Shown here: piece by piece, positions 7,576-16,197 of the stretch
How positions within the stretch are numbered: position 1 is the first letter of the stretch
Layout of the letters: each line of letters opens with the position of its first letter
Assembly: GCA_041690515.1 (NCBI GenBank)
Contig: JAWLHF010000038.1
Span: forward strand, 1 to 28,319
Reading direction: 5' to 3'
DNA from: BRH-c25 sp041690515
Lineage (GTDB): Bacteria; Bacillota; Clostridia; Lutisporales; Lutisporaceae
Length of the DNA stretch: 28,319 nt
Translations under genes and position numbers: made by a program
Notes under the pieces: generated by a model
Database searches by the model: none
Seen by the model: only the letters and a program-made list of their open reading frames with translations
What the model was told of the DNA's origin: nothing

Positions 7576-7677
7576 TTCAAGATACTTCCCGGGCAATAAA
7601 AAGACTTCTAAAGAGGTTATTTGGTTCGGTTCTTATACAGGTAACCAAACTTATAAATTGATAGGGGGGTATTAATA

Positions 7678-8211
7678 ATGAACAAGAATTCAACAAGGAT
7701 GCTTACAGAAGCGGGGCTAATGATAGCAGCAGCCCAAATACTGAGCTATGTGAAGGTCTATGAGGCTCCGTATGGAGGGTCGGTTACTGCAGGGAGTATG
7801 ATACCCATAATAGTCTTCGCTTTAAGATGGGGCCTGAAATCAGGGCTTATTGCTGGTACTGCCTATGGAATATTACAATTCCTGCTGGGGGGTGAAATAT
7901 ACTCCCTTCATATAGTGTCAGTGCTGTTCGACTATGTGGTGGCTTTTGGACTGCTGGGACTTGCGGGAATATTCCGCAGCAACATAAAAGGTGTTTTTAC
8001 AGGTACTTGTCTGGGTATCATAGGAAGGTTCATCTGTCATGTGATATCAGGAGTGGTGGTATGGGCAGCGTATGCTCCGGAAGGAATGGACCCGCTGTTT
8101 TACTCAATAGTATACAATGGATCCTATCTCCTGCCTGAGATGGTGATAACCTTAGTTATAGTGGGGATTTTGTATAAGCCGCTTATAAAGAATCTGGGAC
8201 AAGGAAAATAA
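7678..8211 (+). CDS. thiT: ThiT, thiamin-binding S component of an ECF transporter
   Basis: The 177-residue protein has about six membrane segments. It shows the ThiT pattern YGGSVTAGSMIPIIVFALRWG followed by GLIAGTAYGILQF in the first half and YNGSYLLPE near the C-terminus, both thiamin-site regions of the family. It binds thiamin outside the cell and works with the shared EcfA/EcfA'/EcfT module, which is not in this window. The ATG at 7678 has a G-run ribosome binding site (about 7664-7669). Regulation by the upstream TPP riboswitch independently supports the assignment. It appears to be a single-gene transcript. Confidence 0.95.
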   Translation: MNKNSTRMLTEAGLMIAAAQILSYVKVYEAPYGGSVTAGSMIPIIVFALRWGLKSGLIAGTAYGILQFLLGGEIYSLHIVSVLFDYVVAFGLLGLAGIFRSNIKGVFTGTCLGIIGRFICHVISGVVVWAAYAPEGMDPLFYSIVYNGSYLLPEMVITLVIVGILYKPLIKNLGQGK

Positions 8212-8285
8212 AGAAGTAGATATCTCCTTTGAAGGGGATGCATTAAAGACATTTTAATAATATAAATGATAGGTTATCTTCAAAG

Positions 8286-8313
8286 GGACTCCCCAATAAA
8301 GGGAGTTCTTTTT
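8286..8313 (+). terminator. Rho-independent terminator after thiT
   Basis: GGACTCCC and GGGAGTTC pair (one G-T) around CAATAAA, followed by TTTTTG. An additional long-range inverted repeat, TCCTTTGAAG (8225-8234) with CTTCAAAGG (8278-8286), abuts its 5' arm and could form an outer stem. Confidence 0.85.
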
Positions 8314-8319
8314 GTTGTA

Positions 8320-8348
8320 TTGGGATAATTTTCATTTTCTGCTATAAT
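8320..8348 (+). promoter_or_regulatory. Sigma-A type promoter of the lipoprotein-phosphorylase-hydrolase operon
   Basis: TTGGGA (8320-8325), a 17-nt spacer and a perfect TATAAT (8343-8348) lie about 50 nt before the GTG start. The promoter begins directly after the thiT terminator. Confidence 0.7.
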
Positions 8349-8396
8349 GGTATTGTTTGATTATAGATTTTTATATTACCATTGGAGGTTATTCAA

Positions 8397-9779
8397 GTGA
8401 ATAGAAGATTATTTGCAGTACTGACTGCATTTTTGCTGCTGCTAACTGGCTGCAACGGAGGGTCTCAGAACAAGAATGCAGATCCCGAGAGAATCAGTAT
8501 TGAGAATGAAATGGTGGTTAAGGAGTTTCCCGGTACTGTGAATGTATTTCACAGGGCTGAAGATGACATTATTCTTGGTGCGGAAGAGGATGGGCTTTAT
8601 AAGTACTATGATATAAACATAAGCTCAGCTCAGGTTGAAGACAGCAAACTGACAGAAATGTCAGGGGAGTACTTCTATCAGGAGCCCATAGGAAATCAAG
8701 GTTTTGTTGTGGTTGAAGAATCGGCTTACAAGAACACCTTGAAATTTGTAGGCAGGAATGGAGAAGAAAGGGTAATTGAGGAAGATATCGGACCGGCAGA
8801 TGCCATAAATATATCCATATCCCCCAAGGCCGGAAAGCTTGCCTATACAGCACATATTGAGGGTAAGGACATATATGGCATATATATTTATGATATTGTA
8901 TCCTCAAAGAATATGAAAATCATGGAGATAAAGAGCGATGGCTTCATTGAGGGCTTTCATTATTTGGTAAACTGGTCTCCGGACGAAAGCAGCGTAATAG
9001 TACAGGATAAATATATATATGATGCTGTCAGGGGGGCGAAAAAAGGGGAGATAATGTCTGCGTTCTCCCAGTGGGCTCCCAAAGGATCAAAAGTTGCTTT
9101 TGTGCTGGAGGAGGAACCGCAAAGATGGCTTCCGGCAGCGGATTATCACATCTATCCGGGAAAGAAGGTGTGTGTTTATGATGTTGCAAAGGGAAGCTAC
9201 AATCAGGTCTTTGAGATTCAAGGAGACGAGTTTGTATTCGGAGGCCTGACCTGGGATGGTGAAGGAAGACGGCTGGCTTTTTCAGGTATAAAAGCCGGGG
9301 ATACGGATCAGCCGGATTGGTATATGAAACTTAACTATAGTTCAGTATATATAGTGGATATGGAGGAGAACAGGAGCACGAAGCTTGAGACAAATGTGGA
9401 TGCAAGTGATGGTTCAATGATTGAACTTGCAAATATAAAATTCACCCGAAATGGCAACCTTCTCAGTTATACGGTGGGCAACTATGAAAACAGCAGCCTT
9501 CACCTGGTGAATACCGGCAATCTTGAAGCTGAGACATTTGAGAATGTTGAGTACCTGCACTGGATCGACGGAGAAAATTATACCATACCTGCGGAAGGAG
9601 ATACCGTTTATTTCTGTATGGACAACTCAATATATGTAATAGATGAAAAGCTGGAGGAAAGTACTATATATACATCAAAAACAAATCTGGATGATTTCTA
9701 TTTGTCCAAGGAGGGTAAGGAGATACTGATGATTGAACATCAGGAGGATGTATATACGGCAAGATACATTGGCAAATAG
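8397..9779 (+). CDS. Lipoprotein with TolB/WD40-like beta-propeller repeats
   Basis: The 460-residue product starts at GTG 8397, with GGAGG (8384-8388) 8 nt upstream; the longer TTG start overlaps that site. Residues 1-19 form a lipoprotein signal with lipobox LTGC and Cys19. The rest holds repeated blade-like segments of the PD40/TolB kind: SPKAGKLAYT, WSPDESSVIV, WAPKGSKVAFV, WDGEGRRLAFSG and FTRNGNLLSYT, each beginning with a W/S-P-x-G-type turn. This suggests an extracytoplasmic beta-propeller anchored to the membrane. The ligand is unknown. It is followed after 24 bp by a nucleoside-phosphorylase-family gene in the same operon. Confidence 0.8.
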   Translation: MNRRLFAVLTAFLLLLTGCNGGSQNKNADPERISIENEMVVKEFPGTVNVFHRAEDDIILGAEEDGLYKYYDINISSAQVEDSKLTEMSGEYFYQEPIGNQGFVVVEESAYKNTLKFVGRNGEERVIEEDIGPADAINISISPKAGKLAYTAHIEGKDIYGIYIYDIVSSKNMKIMEIKSDGFIEGFHYLVNWSPDESSVIVQDKYIYDAVRGAKKGEIMSAFSQWAPKGSKVAFVLEEEPQRWLPAADYHIYPGKKVCVYDVAKGSYNQVFEIQGDEFVFGGLTWDGEGRRLAFSGIKAGDTDQPDWYMKLNYSSVYIVDMEENRSTKLETNVDASDGSMIELANIKFTRNGNLLSYTVGNYENSSLHLVNTGNLEAETFENVEYLHWIDGENYTIPAEGDTVYFCMDNSIYVIDEKLEESTIYTSKTNLDDFYLSKEGKEILMIEHQEDVYTARYIGK

Positions 9780-9803
9780 AACAGCAAGGAATGAGGTATT
9801 TGA

Positions 9804-10577
9804 ATGTACGATAGAATAACAAGGGAAACGATGGTGAAGACTCATTTTGGCTGCAGGATCGAAGATATTGCAGATACAGTGATCCTTACACCAATATGGA
9901 GTTTGGAAGGCTTCAAAAGCAGCGCCGATACTATAATCACGGAGTTTATGGGATGGTATAAAGGTTTGACACTATCAGTTAATAATAAGCAAGTGACAGT
10001 AATAAGCAGCGGAATAGGGGCACCGATGTCGGGAGATTGTGCCCTGGCTCTGGGATATACAGATTGCAGCAGTGTGATATTTTCAGGCTCTGCAGGAGCA
10101 ATAAATGAGGATTATAATATAGGAGATATGCTGACTGTCAGTGAAGCGGTTATTGGTGAGGGTTTTTCCCGCTATCACAGTGAAGATATTACAAAAGACT
10201 GTTTTGGGGAACTGGTCACAGGAGATAAGGATATTGCATGTGCTGTCATGGAAACTATAACAAGAAAAAATGAGAGATATGGAGTCAGCTGCTATGAGGG
10301 AAGGATATTTTCTATAGATTCAATATTGGGTGAGAGGCAGGATACCTTTGACTATATTAAGGGGAAAGGCTGTGATGGGGTGGAAATGGAAGTGTCTGCA
10401 ATATTCACAGCCTGCAGGCGGGCCGGCAAGAAAGCTGCGGCTTTGATACTTATAAGCGATCTGCCTTTGAAGTACAGGAATCTTTTTGAAGGTATAACCG
10501 AAAAGGATGTAATGAGATATAATGAGATAAAGAAGGATCTGCCGGGCATATTGCTTGAGGCTGCATTAAATATATAA
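9804..10577 (+). CDS. Nucleoside phosphorylase-family protein (PNP/UDP type 1)
   Basis: The 257-residue protein matches the PNP_UDP_1 fold: SSGIGAPMSG, FSGSAGAI with the phosphate/ribose region, GVEMEVSAI (the purine/uridine phosphorylase M-E-x-x-A signature) and LISDLP near the C-terminus. Such enzymes cleave the glycosidic bond of nucleosides with phosphate, or with water in the MTA/AdoHcy nucleosidase branch. Specificity cannot be set from sequence by eye. The ATG at 9804 has a weak AAGGAATGAG site about 10 nt upstream. It lies between the propeller lipoprotein and a FAH-family gene, 15 bp from the latter start. Confidence 0.85.
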   Translation: MYDRITRETMVKTHFGCRIEDIADTVILTPIWSLEGFKSSADTIITEFMGWYKGLTLSVNNKQVTVISSGIGAPMSGDCALALGYTDCSSVIFSGSAGAINEDYNIGDMLTVSEAVIGEGFSRYHSEDITKDCFGELVTGDKDIACAVMETITRKNERYGVSCYEGRIFSIDSILGERQDTFDYIKGKGCDGVEMEVSAIFTACRRAGKKAAALILISDLPLKYRNLFEGITEKDVMRYNEIKKDLPGILLEAALNI

Positions 10578-10592
10578 GCGGAGGTGCGGAAA

Positions 10593-11345
10593 TTGAAGTT
10601 TGCAAGATTTGAGCATGAAGGTAAAGTGAACTATGGTTTGGTTGAAGAGGAAAGGGTCTGCAGGATTGAGGGAGATATTTTCAATGAGTACAAAGTGACT
10701 GAAGATAAGTACCTGTTATCCGATGTGAAGCTGCTGGCTCCGTGTAAGCCTTCAAAAATTGTTGCTGTGGGAATCAACTATAGGGACCATGCCACCGAGA
10801 TGAAACATGACCTGCCGGAGGACCCGGTACTTTTTATAAAGCCTTCGACCTCGGTAATAGGTCCTGAGGAGAAAATAATAATGCCTGAGATGTCAGACAG
10901 AGTGGACTATGAAGCTGAGCTTGCGCTTATAATAGGAAAACAAGCCAGAAACGTTGCTCCTGAGGAGGCTTTCCAATATGTTCTGGGTGCAACATGCTTC
11001 AATGATGTAACTGCCAGAGACCTGCAGAAGAAAGACGGTCAGTGGACCCGGGCAAAATCCTTTGATACATTTGCTCCCATGGGGCCTTTCATTGTTACAG
11101 AAGCGGATTACAATAATATTGATATCGAGCTTGCGCAAAACGGCGCAGTTAAACAAAAGTCAAACACATCATATTTCATAACCAAAGCCCACGAAATAGT
11201 AAGCTATGTATCAAGGATAATGACCTTATATCCCGGTGACGTGATTGCAACCGGAACACCATCGGGAGTCGGGCCTCTTGCCAAAGGGGATGTCGTGGAA
11301 GTCAGTCTCCAGGGCATAGGAATACTTAGGAATTATGTAGAATAG
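10593..11345 (+). CDS. Fumarylacetoacetate hydrolase (FAH) family protein
   Basis: The 250-residue protein starts at TTG 10593 with GGAGG (10580-10584) 8 nt upstream; the earlier GTG at 10584 overlaps that site. The order of motifs is that of the FAH fold: VGINYRDHATEM, PVLFIKP, DYEAELALIIGK with the metal-binding E-x-E, FNDVTARDLQ with the third acidic ligand, and PGDVIATGTPSGVGP. Members hydrolyse, decarboxylate or isomerise 2,4-dioxo or acylpyruvate-like compounds with Mg2+ or Mn2+; oxaloacetate decarboxylase and acylpyruvase are common activities. It is the last gene of its operon, ending before a clear terminator. Exact substrate unknown. Confidence 0.88.
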   Translation: MKFARFEHEGKVNYGLVEEERVCRIEGDIFNEYKVTEDKYLLSDVKLLAPCKPSKIVAVGINYRDHATEMKHDLPEDPVLFIKPSTSVIGPEEKIIMPEMSDRVDYEAELALIIGKQARNVAPEEAFQYVLGATCFNDVTARDLQKKDGQWTRAKSFDTFAPMGPFIVTEADYNNIDIELAQNGAVKQKSNTSYFITKAHEIVSYVSRIMTLYPGDVIATGTPSGVGPLAKGDVVEVSLQGIGILRNYVE

Positions 11346-11413
11346 CTTTGATACCGAATATTATCTCTAATCATGTACAAAATACACAATAGAGGATTGA
11401 AGGTCAGACAAAT

Positions 11414-11445
11414 AAGTGCCGCACATATACGGCACTTTGTTTTTG
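11414..11445 (+). terminator. Rho-independent terminator after the FAH-family gene
   Basis: AAGTGCCG and CGGCACTT form an 8-bp stem with loop CACATATA, followed by TGTTTTTG. Confidence 0.85.
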
Positions 11446-11540
11446 TGCGGCTTTTCTGCCGTCAAATGTCTGAAAATTAAGAACGTTTGTATGCCCCTGG
11501 TGTACAATATTAAAAAAATGTATCCAAATTTTGCACAAAA

Positions 11541-11571
11541 CTATTTTTTTTCAAAAAATAGATGATATAAT
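11541..11571 (+). promoter_or_regulatory. Palindrome and -10 box upstream of tdh
   Basis: CTATTTTTT and AAAAAATAG form a perfect 9-nt inverted repeat around TTC (11541-11561), ending 4 nt before a perfect TATAAT (11566-11571). No good -35 is present at the usual spacing, so the palindrome occupies the place of the -35/spacer region and may be an operator. The predicted leader to the ATG is about 65 nt. Confidence 0.45.
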
Positions 11572-11642
11572 AATAATTGAATAGAAATGACTGGACTTTG
11601 ACGAAAATAGAATCAAATACAATAAAGGCAGGGAGGATTTTT

Positions 11643-12599
11643 ATGAAGAAAATACTGGTTACAGGGGCTCTGGGACAGATAGGCACAGAGCTTACAACGT
11701 ACCTGAGAGGACAGTACGGAAATGACAATGTCATTGCCAGCAACAGAAGCAAGCATGGAGATGACAGCTTCTTTGAGGCAGGACCTTTTGAACTGCTTAA
11801 TGTGGTTGATGCAAAAGGTGTTGCCGATGTATGCAAGAAGTATGGTGTCAACCAGATAGTGCACCTTGCTGCAATCTTATCGGCAAATGCAGAAAAGAAC
11901 CCTCAGACAGCATATGATATCAACATGAATGGAACATACAATGTTCTTGAAGTTGCAAGAGAGCTTGGTATCGCTGTTTTCACACCCAGCTCAATAGCAG
12001 CTTTCGGAGCCAGCACACCGGCTGATAATACTCCTCAGGATACTATCCAGAGGCCTTCAACTATGTATGGAGTGACAAAGGTTGCAGGAGAACTGCTCTG
12101 TGACTATTATTACAAGAGATACGGAGTAGATACTAGGGGAGTAAGATTCCCGGGCATAATTTCCTATGTGGCTCTGCCTGGCGGAGGAACCACTGACTAT
12201 GCAGTACATATTTACTACGAAGCGCTTAAGAACAAAAAATACGCATCTTTCATTAAAGAGGGAACATACATGGATATGATGTATATGCCCGACGCACTTA
12301 AGGCGATTCACGACCTTATGGAAGCAAATCCAGACAAGCTAGAGCACAGAAACGCATTTAATGTTACTGCAATGAGCTTTGATCCTGAAATGCTGGCTGC
12401 AGAGATAAAGAAGCATATTCCTGAATTTGAACTGACATATGATGTTGACCCGGTGAGACAGGCGATTGCAGACAGCTGGCCCAATTCCCTTGACGACAGT
12501 GCAGCAAGAAAGGAATGGGGATGGAACCCACAGTACGACATGACATCAATGACAAAGGACATGCTTGAAAAGTTGAGAGAAAAGCTGAACATTAAATAA
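11643..12599 (+). CDS. tdh: L-threonine 3-dehydrogenase, SDR/epimerase type
   Basis: The 318-residue protein is an extended short-chain dehydrogenase: NAD-binding GALGQIG near the N-terminus, TPSSIAAFG, and catalytic Tyr-x3-Lys in YGVTKVAGE. The C-terminal half has FNVTAMSFDPEMLAAEIKKH and WPNSLDDSAARKEWGW, typical of the SDR-type threonine dehydrogenases, which differ from the zinc MDR-type. It oxidises threonine to 2-amino-3-ketobutyrate with NAD+. The ATG at 11643 is preceded by GGGAGG; upstream in-frame codons look like leader. The next gene, kbl, performs the second step, which secures the assignment. Confidence 0.93.
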   Translation: MKKILVTGALGQIGTELTTYLRGQYGNDNVIASNRSKHGDDSFFEAGPFELLNVVDAKGVADVCKKYGVNQIVHLAAILSANAEKNPQTAYDINMNGTYNVLEVARELGIAVFTPSSIAAFGASTPADNTPQDTIQRPSTMYGVTKVAGELLCDYYYKRYGVDTRGVRFPGIISYVALPGGGTTDYAVHIYYEALKNKKYASFIKEGTYMDMMYMPDALKAIHDLMEANPDKLEHRNAFNVTAMSFDPEMLAAEIKKHIPEFELTYDVDPVRQAIADSWPNSLDDSAARKEWGWNPQYDMTSMTKDMLEKLREKLNIK

Positions 12600-12734
12600 A
12601 AGAGTAAGATAGTTTAAGAAAGTATTATTTTATATAATAAATCCTTTTGACTATTGTGCTGTTCCGTTGCTGGGGCAATTGAATACGCAGAAGAGGGATT
12701 TCTAAGTGAAAAATATAACGTAGGAGGTAGAAAA

Positions 12735-13922
12735 ATGGGTTTACATGATTTGGACTTTATAACTCAAAGACTCAATGAACTCAAGGAGCAGGGTGTCTAT
12801 AGAAAGCTGCCCGTATTGGAAAGCCCGTCAGGAGCCAGATGTGTCATCAACGGCAAGAATGTAATCAATCTTTCTTCCAACAATTATCTGGGTCTGGCGA
12901 ATCATCCGAGATTAAGGGAAGCCGGAAAGAAAGCAATTGACAAATGGGGCATGGGTGCCGGTGCGGTAAGGACTATCATAGGTACAATGTCCATCCACGA
13001 AGAACTGGAAGAAAAACTGGCTAAATTCAAGCATGTTGAAGCTGTTCTGGTATTCCAGTCAGGTTTTACTGCAAATGCAGGGGCTATTCCGGGGATAGTT
13101 GATAAGGGCGATGTAGTCATAAGCGATGAGCTTAATCATGCATCAATAATAGACGGCTGCAGACTAAGCAAGGCTGATGTTGTAAGATACAAGCACAGCG
13201 ATATGGCAGACCTTGAAAGAGTCATAAATGAAGTAAAAGACAAGTACAATACAAAGCTTATAATAACGGACGGCGTTTTCAGTATGGACGGAGATATCGC
13301 AAAGCTTCCTGAAATCGTTGAATTGGCTGAAAAGTACGGATGTCTGACCTATGTCGACGATGCACATTCCAGCGGAGTGTTGGGAAGCAACGGACAGGGT
13401 TCAGCCCATCATTTTGGTCTGAGTGACAGAGTAGACGTACAGATCGGTACCCTTTCAAAGGCTATAGGCGTTGTAGGTGGTTATGTTGCAGGCAGAAGAA
13501 ACCTAATAGACTGGCTGAACCACAGAGGAAGACCTTTCCTCTTCAGTACAGCTGCACCACCAGCTGTAGCAGCTGCTTGCATAGAAGCAATAAACATACT
13601 GTCCGAAAGCACAGAACTTACAGACAGAATGTGGGATAATGCCAACTACTTCAAAAAGAAACTCAATGACCTGGGCTTCAACACAGGAAAGAGTGAAACT
13701 CCTATAACACCTGTAATAGCAGGAGAGGACACAAAAGCTGTTGAGCTGAGCAAGAGACTCTTTGAAGAAGGCGTATTCGCTCAGAGCATTGTATTCCCAA
13801 CAGTTGCCAGAGGAGCAGCAAGGGTTAGGACAATAGTTACAGCTGCACACACAAAGGAAGACCTTGATGAAGCAGCAGCAGCCTTTGCAAAAGTTGGAAG
13901 AGAGCTTGGGCTGATTAAATAA
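12735..13922 (+). CDS. kbl: Glycine C-acetyltransferase (2-amino-3-ketobutyrate CoA ligase)
   Basis: The 395-residue protein is a PLP-dependent alpha-oxoamine synthase. It carries NLSSNNYLGLANHP, the HASIIDG segment, VDDAHSSGVLG with the PLP-binding aspartate and histidine, and GTLSKAIG with Lys242 as the Schiff-base lysine. It splits 2-amino-3-ketobutyrate with CoA to glycine and acetyl-CoA. ATG 12735 has TAGGAGGT at 7 nt; 27 in-frame upstream codons are not family-like. The 135-bp gap to tdh contains an AT-rich stretch with TATAATAA but no certain promoter, so co-transcription with tdh is likely. A strong terminator follows. Confidence 0.95.
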   Translation: MGLHDLDFITQRLNELKEQGVYRKLPVLESPSGARCVINGKNVINLSSNNYLGLANHPRLREAGKKAIDKWGMGAGAVRTIIGTMSIHEELEEKLAKFKHVEAVLVFQSGFTANAGAIPGIVDKGDVVISDELNHASIIDGCRLSKADVVRYKHSDMADLERVINEVKDKYNTKLIITDGVFSMDGDIAKLPEIVELAEKYGCLTYVDDAHSSGVLGSNGQGSAHHFGLSDRVDVQIGTLSKAIGVVGGYVAGRRNLIDWLNHRGRPFLFSTAAPPAVAAACIEAINILSESTELTDRMWDNANYFKKKLNDLGFNTGKSETPITPVIAGEDTKAVELSKRLFEEGVFAQSIVFPTVARGAARVRTIVTAAHTKEDLDEAAAAFAKVGRELGLIK

Positions 13923-13934
13923 TATAAGCCTGTT

Positions 13935-13959
13935 AAGAGCACCGTAAGGTGCTCTTTTT
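13935..13959 (+). terminator. Rho-independent terminator after kbl
   Basis: AAGAGCACC and GGTGCTCTT form a perfect 9-bp stem with the tetraloop GTAA, followed by TTT. Confidence 0.92.
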
Positions 13960-14117
13960 ACATTCCCAAACAGCAGGTTATTGTAATTCCAACCGCTCAA
14001 CTCCGTGGTATACCGTGAGCTCAGTGTTATCTTCTTTCTGAACATGACTGAAACATTTGCCAGAGGTTGTTCGTCATTATAAATGTTATAATTAAAGTAT
14101 AAGTGGGGGGTGCAGAT

Positions 14118-15833
14118 GTGAAGAAATACGTTGTGATCGTAGCAGCAGCATTTATATTAGCAGTAATAGCAGGCTTATTTGTTTTTCCGCAGTTTTGGAC
14201 AACCGTCCAGTATTCTCCCGGAAGAGTCCATCTTGTGGTGGAAGGAGCTATTGCTGAAGCAGAGGATTCTCCTATTGTAGAAAACGGACAGCTGCTGTTT
14301 CCTATTGAAACAGTCAGAAAGTTTGTGGATCCGAATGCTCATTGGGATGAAAAGGCAGGCAAAGCGGTGTTTACAACCAAAGACAAGCTGCTCATAATGA
14401 AAACCGGAAAGTTGACTGCAATGGTCAATTCCCGTCCTGTAGACCTTAACATACCCGCAAGGCTGGTTAGTGATACGCCGTATATACCGATACAGGTTCT
14501 TGACAGTATGTTCGGAATAGAGCTTAATTGGATCAAAGAGAACAATGTTGCAGTGCTTGACTATGTAAAAAACACTGTTCAGATTGCTGAAGTCCAGAAA
14601 AACAACAGGCTGATAAGGATTGATCCAACTCTCTGGTCACCAGCAGTAAAAAAGGATATAGATAAAGGTGCGATACTCAGGGTTTTCGGTGAGCATGAGA
14701 AATGGTATAAGGTTCGAAGTGAAGATGGCTTTGTGGGATATATTGAAAAAAAACATGTAAAAACTGAAATCATACCATCAGACACACAGGTTGACGAGTC
14801 GGCCGGCAGTGGTACTGTATGGAAGCCGGAAATGGGTAAGATCAATATGACATGGGAATATGTAGGCAGCAAAAATCCTGATGTTTCGAAGCTGAAGAGC
14901 ATCAGCGGCCTGGATGTGGTATCTCCTACCTGGTTCTATGTGACGGACAAGCAAGGAAATGTGGCAAACAAGGCTGATAATGGTTACGTACAGTGGGCAC
15001 ACAAAAATGGATACAAAGTATGGGCCTTGGTTGGAAACGGATCTGATCCGGAAATGACTCATGGTTTTCTTAACAATATTGATACAAGAGAGAAGATTTA
15101 TCAGCAGCTGCTTATTTATGCGGAGCTTTATGATCTGGATGGGATAAATATTGACTTTGAAAATGTATATCTGAAGGATAAGGACATGCTTACCCAGTTC
15201 ATGAGGGAGCTGGCTCCTTTATTTAGAGAACAGGGACTTGTGGTTTCCATAGATGTCACTTTTAGATCATCCAGCGAGAATTGGTCCATGTGTTATGACA
15301 GGAAGGCATTATCTGAGATAGTAGATTATATTGCTGTAATGGCCTATGACCAGCACTGGGCAGCCAGTCCTGTATCCGGCTCTGTAGCAGAGTATGGATG
15401 GGTTGAGGAAGGAATTAAGAGGATTCTGGAGCAAGTACCCAATGAAAAGGTACTTCTGGGATTGCCCTTCTATACAAGGGTCTGGAAGGAGGAACTGGTT
15501 GACGGAAAGACAAAGGTATCATCAGTTGCCGTCACCATGGATACAGTGAACAAACTGCTTTCAGAGCACAAGCCTGAGGTTATCTGGGATGAGGAGAGCG
15601 GACAGCATTATGCTGAATACAAGGTGGGGAAAGTCACTAACAGGATATGGATAGAAGATGACAGATCCTTGAACCTGAAGTCCTCATTGGTCCACAAATA
15701 CAATCTGGCAGGAGCAGCCTCCTGGAGAAAAGGTTTTGAATCGGACAACATCTGGGCTATGCTTGAGGATACCCTGAAGGTGAAGCAGGATTATACCCAA
15801 TGGGCCAATGCTAATAGTGCAATAGCGGAATGA
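14118..15833 (+). CDS. Membrane-anchored GH18 glycosidase with stalk and SH3 domains
   Basis: The 571-residue product starts at GTG 14118 behind a G-rich ribosome binding site. Residues 4-24 are a signal anchor. Residues about 30-150 match the copper-amine-oxidase-N-like stalk domain common in clostridial wall proteins (LLFPIETVRKFVDP, YIPIQVLDSMFGIELNW). Residues about 160-210 resemble a bacterial SH3 domain (WYKVRSEDGFVGYI). The rest is a GH18 barrel with the catalytic D-G-x-x-x-D-x-E intact as DGINIDFE (residues 341-348, Glu348 the acid), then YIAVMAYDQHW and LLGLPFYTRVW. The closest type is the YaaH/SleL-like branch that cuts peptidoglycan glycan in spore cortex or wall, so a spore or wall role is likely but unproven. 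Confidence 0.88.
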   Translation: MKKYVVIVAAAFILAVIAGLFVFPQFWTTVQYSPGRVHLVVEGAIAEAEDSPIVENGQLLFPIETVRKFVDPNAHWDEKAGKAVFTTKDKLLIMKTGKLTAMVNSRPVDLNIPARLVSDTPYIPIQVLDSMFGIELNWIKENNVAVLDYVKNTVQIAEVQKNNRLIRIDPTLWSPAVKKDIDKGAILRVFGEHEKWYKVRSEDGFVGYIEKKHVKTEIIPSDTQVDESAGSGTVWKPEMGKINMTWEYVGSKNPDVSKLKSISGLDVVSPTWFYVTDKQGNVANKADNGYVQWAHKNGYKVWALVGNGSDPEMTHGFLNNIDTREKIYQQLLIYAELYDLDGINIDFENVYLKDKDMLTQFMRELAPLFREQGLVVSIDVTFRSSSENWSMCYDRKALSEIVDYIAVMAYDQHWAASPVSGSVAEYGWVEEGIKRILEQVPNEKVLLGLPFYTRVWKEELVDGKTKVSSVAVTMDTVNKLLSEHKPEVIWDEESGQHYAEYKVGKVTNRIWIEDDRSLNLKSSLVHKYNLAGAASWRKGFESDNIWAMLEDTLKVKQDYTQWANANSAIAE

Positions 15834-16197
15834 TGCGGTATAGACGCTTCATGGTTGCGGGTTATGGGTTGTGGGTGTACCTGGGTATTTCTTAAGGGTA
15901 TAAGCACGGACAACACGGTTTTCCTACGGAAAAACACTGAAATCCACTGAATACACGGTGGGGAAAGTAAGCCTCTGTGTCATCCTGAGTGAAGCGAAGG
16001 ATCCGGACCCTAAAGGAATACATGAAGATTTTTCATGGGATGAGCAAGAAAGTTAAGATTCTTCACTGCGTTCAGAATGACAGCGTAATTGAGAGATTAG
16101 TAAGCTTCTGTGTAATCGCGGAGCGATTCAGTGTAACATCCGTGTGTTCAGTGTTACCCGTTCCCTGCTTACTTATGTCGCATTTTATGCATGTATG
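15834..16197. repeat. Nested palindromic non-coding element (REP/MITE-like)
   Basis: Two sets of inverted repeats are nested. The outer pair is CCACTGAATACACGG (about 15944-15958) against CCGTGTGTTCAGTGT (about 16139-16153). The inner pair is TGTCATCCTGAGTGAAGCGA (from 15978) against the reverse complement of CACTGCGTTCAGAATGACAG (ending 16083). The inner arms resemble the TGTCATTCTGAGCGAAGCGA palindromes I recall from many bacterial genomes. An extra short palindrome, GTTTTCC/GGAAAAC, is at about 15919-15935. No protein-like ORF fits the region; an ORF crossing it is low-complexity translation of the repeat. Confidence 0.7.

Noticed and set aside
12654..12734. 27-codon N-terminal extension of Kbl
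   Set aside because: The ATG at 12735 has a perfect AGGAGGT, and the extra residues (for example EKYNVGGRK) are partly translation of that site, with no match to the family start.
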